Shown here: in pieces, positions 62,087-64,000 of the stretch
Layout of the letters: each line of letters begins with the position of its first letter
How positions within the stretch are numbered: position 1 is the first letter of the stretch
Source of the DNA: Pseudomonadota bacterium
GTDB taxonomy: Bacteria; Bdellovibrionota_B; Oligoflexia; Silvanigrellales; Silvanigrellaceae
NCBI GenBank assembly: GCA_009926615.1
Contig: RFOM01000007.1
Coordinates: 1 to 64,000, forward strand
DNA length: 64,000 nucleotides
Direction of reading: 5' to 3'
The notes under the pieces: generated by a model
What the model was told of the DNA's origin: nothing
The model's database searches: none
Seen by the model: the letters and a program-made list of their open reading frames with translations, nothing else
Position numbers and translations under genes: made by a program

Positions 62087-64000
62087 ATGGTTATGGCGAA
62101 AAATATTCACAAGCTGAAAATTCTGACTGCACTGCCGGTGATCGTCGGACAAACGTCCTGTGGTTTACCCAAAGAACAATTGAGTGAAATTCTCGACGCA
62201 ACCCTCCCTTCGCCGGCACAGCAGTCACAGGCTGTGCTCGGAAAAGGATACAACACCAAGGAAGAGCGATTTGCAGGGGACTGTGTCAACGGAACGACCG
62301 AATTTGCGGGTGCACCGGAAAGTTCAGTGAACTTTGAACGCAGCCTCTCTGCGACCGAGACTGCCGACTCTCTCGGTTTCGCCGTCGGCGGCAAAGCCCG
62401 CTATAATTCGATTCAAGGCAGCGCCTCCGCGAAATTCGCCTCGGATTCCAGCTCGAACGATTACTCTGAAGCAACCGTTTACTCCGCCGAATACCGTTTT
62501 AAAAATGCCAAACTCAAATATTCGGGTCTGACAGAGGTAGGTAAAAAGGCAAGTCAGGGCAGCGGCCGATTTGTCTGGGAAAACTGGGAGAAAACCTGCG
62601 GCCATGAGTTTGTCGAACAGATTAGGCTCGGGGCTAAGCTTTTAATTTCAGCGAAGGTTGAATTTTCAACGAAGGAAGACAAAAAAGCTTTCTCCGCTGA
62701 ATTTAAAATCAAAGGTCCCGCATTCGCAGCCTCCGGCGAGCTGAGCAAAGCGTCCCGCAGGTTCGGGAAAAGCGCCTCGGTGTCTGTCCGTGCGTATCAG
62801 CTCGGAGGCGATGTCTCACGTCTTTCTTCGATTTTCGGACAAGGCAGTAATGCCAAGGTGGATTCAGACGGCAAACAGCTCCATGCCTTGCTTGTCTGTT
62901 CAATGGACCGAATTGATGCCTGCATGAGGGTCCTTGATTCTGCACTGAGCTATGCGACCGACACCTCGGAACCAACGTCGTTTCCAAACCAAGTCAGGCC
63001 AACTTACGACCCTGCCCGACCCGACGGACCTGCAGAACTGGCATACATAACCAAGCCATGGTCAGACCTCGCTTTTTATCCACCGCCGCCGGTTATCGCA
63101 GAAGGTGTCCGAAGTGCGCGCGCTGATCTCAGTCAAATATTTGAAGAGCAACTTAAGAAAAGGAACCGAATCAACGCTCTTGTCAGCGGACCGTTCCGAT
63201 TGTCGCCGCGACAGAGCGCGAACGTCGATTCTGCACAGATTTTGTTGTCCGAAAATATGAGTGAAATCGCCGAGGGCGCATCAGTCTGTTATTCAGAAGT
63301 CGAAAAATGTGTTTCGCGAGTGACTGAAGTCAAAAAGAACCTCAAACGGATCGATGACACTCTGCTTGATGTTTACCCCGACACCTTTGCACAATGGTGT
63401 GATTCGCTTGACAGCGGAATCATCAGGAGTTCAGCCCAAGGCACTGTCGCCGCTTTGATGAACATTGCAAACCGCGAATTGGACCTTGGCAAGGTCGCCG
63501 ACAAGTGCAGCACGGCTCAAAATGTTCTCTCCGACCTTCAGGATCTCGATCTCAGCGAAAAGGACATTGAGAATTTGTCTCCCCTTTCATCATTTAAAAA
63601 CCTAAGGAAACTGAATCTGAACAGAAACAAGATTTCCGACGCGGGCCCGATTGCCGGTCTGACAGGGTTGCGGGAGTTGGCACTCAATGTAAATAAACTG
63701 GAGGACATTTCATCGCTTGCGAAGCTCACCGGACTTCAGACTCTGATGCTTTCAGCCAACAAAATCGAACGTATTACCGATATTTCCGCACTCAACAGGC
63801 TTGAAATATTATGGCTTGGCGACAACAAAATCGAGGATATCAATCCGCTTCAAAATCTTTCAAATTCAAGAATATTGAAGCTTGGAAACAATCGGATCAG
63901 GACAATCTCTCCGCTGACATCGTTAAAAAAATTGGAATCTGTCGATCTGTCCCGAAACTCAGTGAGCGATCCTTCAGTGCTGCTGACACTTCCACTGCTT
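62087..64000 (+). CDS. Lipoprotein with pore-former-like domain and leucine-rich repeats (partial, 3' end outside window)
   Basis: Open from ATG 62087 (after CAGGAGAG) to the window end, 638 codons without a stop. N-terminal signal with a lipobox-like QTSC. Residues about 50-290 have alternating Ser/Ala/Gly-rich strands, and NWEKTCGHEFVEQIRLGAKL resembles the MACPF signature (W/Y-G-T-H-Y/F-x6-GG), followed by AYQLGGDVSRLSSIFGQG. Residues about 480-638 are internalin/SDS22-like leucine-rich repeats of about 22 residues (LRKLNLNRNKISDAGPI, LRELALNVNKLEDI and onwards), at least six copies. MACPF identity is a hypothesis; LRR identity is firm. Last of the coupled exported-protein run. Confidence 0.75.
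   Translation, partial: MVMAKNIHKLKILTALPVIVGQTSCGLPKEQLSEILDATLPSPAQQSQAVLGKGYNTKEERFAGDCVNGTTEFAGAPESSVNFERSLSATETADSLGFAVGGKARYNSIQGSASAKFASDSSSNDYSEATVYSAEYRFKNAKLKYSGLTEVGKKASQGSGRFVWENWEKTCGHEFVEQIRLGAKLLISAKVEFSTKEDKKAFSAEFKIKGPAFAASGELSKASRRFGKSASVSVRAYQLGGDVSRLSSIFGQGSNAKVDSDGKQLHALLVCSMDRIDACMRVLDSALSYATDTSEPTSFPNQVRPTYDPARPDGPAELAYITKPWSDLAFYPPPPVIAEGVRSARADLSQIFEEQLKKRNRINALVSGPFRLSPRQSANVDSAQILLSENMSEIAEGASVCYSEVEKCVSRVTEVKKNLKRIDDTLLDVYPDTFAQWCDSLDSGIIRSSAQGTVAALMNIANRELDLGKVADKCSTAQNVLSDLQDLDLSEKDIENLSPLSSFKNLRKLNLNRNKISDAGPIAGLTGLRELALNVNKLEDISSLAKLTGLQTLMLSANKIERITDISALNRLEILWLGDNKIEDINPLQNLSNSRILKLGNNRIRTISPLTSLKKLESVDLSRNSVSDPSVLLTLPLL

Overview
This window is a 64 kb stretch of a Gram-negative chromosome with moderate GC content. 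It mixes housekeeping operons with many exported lipoproteins. The housekeeping part holds a peripheral-arm complex I cluster (nuoCD-E-F-G-I), lon, a type III glutamine synthetase, speD, pheS/pheT, rho and a macromolecular-synthesis cluster (rpsU-dnaG-rpoD). About eleven proteins carry a lipobox, and there are MltD-type and YkuD-type cell-wall enzymes. Together this suggests a bacterium with an outer membrane, probably of the Bdellovibrionota/Oligoflexia or another deltaproteobacteria-like lineage. That assignment is inference from gene content, not from a database search.

Layout. 1-2.9 kb is degraded: an IS91-like transposase tail, a fragment resembling the end of a tyrosine recombinase, a diverged direct repeat, and an intact astacin-like lipoprotein protease. 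2.9-4.4 kb encodes a trypsin-like secreted protease. 4.5-10.7 kb, on the minus strand, is nuoCD-E-F-G-I followed by a Nudix hydrolase. 10.9-17.0 kb holds a YrdC/YciO protein and lipoproteins, then a minus-strand chain of a UbiG-like methyltransferase, a lipoprotein, TatD and a nucleotidyltransferase. 17.1-25.6 kb, on the plus strand, is a PanP-like PLP decarboxylase, lon, a PAS histidine kinase, a LysR regulator and a large metallopeptidase. 25.7-30 kb is a CheX-like protein divergent from three overlapping FHA genes, the last fusing FHA, a membrane segment and a lytic transglycosylase. 30-38.4 kb holds GSIII, an RDD-type membrane protein, a DHH phosphoesterase, speD, an L,D-transpeptidase, a lipase and a small secreted protein. 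38.5-44.4 kb is rho-pheS-pheT. 44.6-49 kb is a degenerate hybrid kinase, an ornithine aminotransferase and folB. 49-54.4 kb is rpsU-dnaG-rpoD. 54.5-64 kb is an accessory block of exported proteins: a papain-like lipoprotein, a diheme cytochrome, a Hint-domain protein, a metzincin without its catalytic Glu, and a pore-former-like/LRR lipoprotein cut by the window edge.

The strongest candidates for undescribed biology are three. First is the translationally coupled FHA/FHA, FHA-membrane and FHA-lytic-transglycosylase cassette (26.4-30 kb), which looks like an envelope-spanning phosphopeptide-to-peptidoglycan module. Second is the 59.2-64 kb run of exported proteins with Hint, pseudo-metzincin and MACPF-like/LRR parts. 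Third is the pseudo-hybrid kinase at 44.6 kb. Gene-level details worth checking are a histone-like 360-residue extension on RpoD, an (AAC)13(AAT)7 tract at the folB stop, a terminator arm doubling as ribosome binding site downstream of lon, and lipoproteins sharing a C-K-P-R-x-F-N mature start.
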